Shown here in pieces: positions 22,722 to 23,259 of a DNA stretch of 23,259 bases. This DNA comes from JBAYZQ01 sp041672385 (GTDB lineage Bacteria > Spirochaetota > Spirochaetia > Sphaerochaetales > Sphaerochaetaceae), in the NCBI GenBank assembly GCA_041672385.1, contig JBAYZQ010000018.1, forward strand, positions 1 to 23,259, given 5' to 3'. Position numbers and translations under genes: made by a program. The first letter of the stretch is position 1. Each line of letters opens with the position of its first letter. Under the pieces are notes generated by a model. It had not been told where the DNA came from. It searched no databases and saw nothing but the letters and a program-made list of their open reading frames with translations.

Positions 22722-23162
22722 ATGAAGAAAAGGATAAAATACAAATTTGCTTTAGATTGTGATTTGAATGAAATAATAAATATTGAAAATATAACAGCGG
22801 AGAGTAGACATAAAGTATATAAATGTATTTCTTGTAATCAGAGTCTTATACCTAGGTTAGGTAAAATTAAAGTTCATCATTTTGCCCATAAAAAAGAAAG
22901 TGGTTGTAATCAGGAAACTTATCTTCATGAATTAGCAAAAATAACATTATTTAAGTCACTTAAGAAACACATAAAAAATAAAGAACCATTGTATTTAAAG
23001 TCAAAGTCTGGTGAAGTATGTGATAGTCTTGATTTAGATGGTCCTTGTATTTTTAATAGTAAAATAATATTTATTGATATTTTAAAATATTATTGTAAAG
23101 TTGATATTGAAAAAAAATACGAGAATTTTATAGGCTCAATCACAAAAGTTGTGTGTTTTTAG
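22722..23162 (+). CDS. CoiA-like N-terminal domain protein, probably truncated
   Basis: 146 residues. The motif YKCISCNQSLIPRLGKIKVH followed by HFAHKKESGCNQETYLHELAK is the N-terminal zinc-finger-like and helical part of CoiA-like proteins, with Cys-x-x-Cys and HHFAH. CoiA-like proteins are linked to competence and to nuclease-type functions. The family then has a PD-(D/E)XK-like core after a phrase like VEKKYENFIPDV. Here VDIEKKYENFIGS is reached, but the frame ends within 11 residues, so the catalytic core is missing. Another frame at the end reads LDILWEDG, which hints at a frameshift. It is likely non-functional as a nuclease. No neighbour suggests a competence or defence locus within the window. 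Confidence 0.6.
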   Translation: MKKRIKYKFALDCDLNEIINIENITAESRHKVYKCISCNQSLIPRLGKIKVHHFAHKKESGCNQETYLHELAKITLFKSLKKHIKNKEPLYLKSKSGEVCDSLDLDGPCIFNSKIIFIDILKYYCKVDIEKKYENFIGSITKVVCF

Positions 23163-23259
23163 ATATTTTATGGGAGGATGGATTTCTTACATAGTTTTTT
23201 CTGCTTGCATCAAAGAGTTTTAAAAAGAAATAATCATCATCAGGATAGCCGTATCCTTG
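23140..23259 (-). CDS. Possible partial ORF at the right edge
   Basis: On the minus strand the frame is open from the window edge to a TGA at 23140-23142, giving 39 residues (QGYGYPDDDYFFLKLFDASR and on to KISKNTQLL). The composition is protein-like and no family is recognised. It would converge on and overlap the end of the CoiA-like gene by 23 bases. It is short, so it could be chance. Confidence 0.25.
   Translation of the reverse strand, partial: QGYGYPDDDYFFLKLFDASRKNYVRNPSSHKISKNTQLL

Noticed and set aside
1..23259. CRISPR arrays, tRNA/rRNA genes, insertion sequences or prophage genes
   Set aside because: I searched by eye for regularly spaced repeats, cloverleaf-like segments, transposase motifs and terminal inverted repeats and saw none.

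Overview
The window is AT-rich (roughly 30% G+C by eye) and tightly packed with bacterial genes. Both ABC sugar-binding proteins have cysteine-free signal peptides ending in FAQAEKEAS or FANGGVEK. That style, together with two CUT1 sugar-transport clusters that lack their own ATPase gene, suggests a fermentative, carbohydrate-scavenging anaerobe. A low-GC member of the Spirochaetota (Sphaerochaeta-like) is my best guess; this is inference only.

Layout, left to right. (1) An iron-containing alcohol dehydrogenase on the minus strand runs off the left edge. (2) A 576-base AT-rich gap holds several palindromes and a promoter. (3) The first sugar operon on the plus strand (1451-7053) encodes a CUT1 binding protein, two permeases, a cytoplasmic NAGPA-type phosphodiester glycosidase and a ROK-family repressor. 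A hemolysin III-like membrane protein follows. (4) Next come an FAD/NAD(P) oxidoreductase, a GntR/UTRA regulator and a DeoC-family aldolase. The same 11-base operator-like motif lies upstream of both gntR and deoC, and deoC ends in a strong terminator. (5) At 10793-11340 there is a scar: the C-terminal end of a beta-helix (GH28-like) glycosidase on the minus strand abuts the C-terminal end of another gene on the plus strand. Both have lost their 5' halves. An intact DUF4380 (mutarotase-like) gene follows. (6) A tocopherol-cyclase-like protein converges on a MerR regulator. MerR is divergent from a MATE efflux gene and has a textbook 19-bp-spacer operator-promoter; the MATE frame carries an in-frame TGA near its N-terminus. 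(7) A small GNAT-like acetyltransferase comes next. (8) The second sugar operon has a divergent LacI repressor and a promoter-embedded palindrome, then a CUT1 binding protein, two permeases and a GH31 alpha-glycosidase. (9) A CoiA-like protein that looks truncated ends the window, with a possible convergent partial ORF at the right edge.

How the genes work together. Both sugar operons would import an oligosaccharide across the inner membrane, using an ATPase encoded elsewhere, and cleave it in the cytoplasm. In the second operon the enzyme is a GH31 glycosidase under LacI control. In the first it is a phosphodiester glycosidase under ROK control, which is unusual and suggests a glycan-phosphodiester or otherwise uncharacterised substrate. 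The deletion scar, the interrupted MATE gene and the shortened CoiA-like gene show local gene decay in an accessory region.
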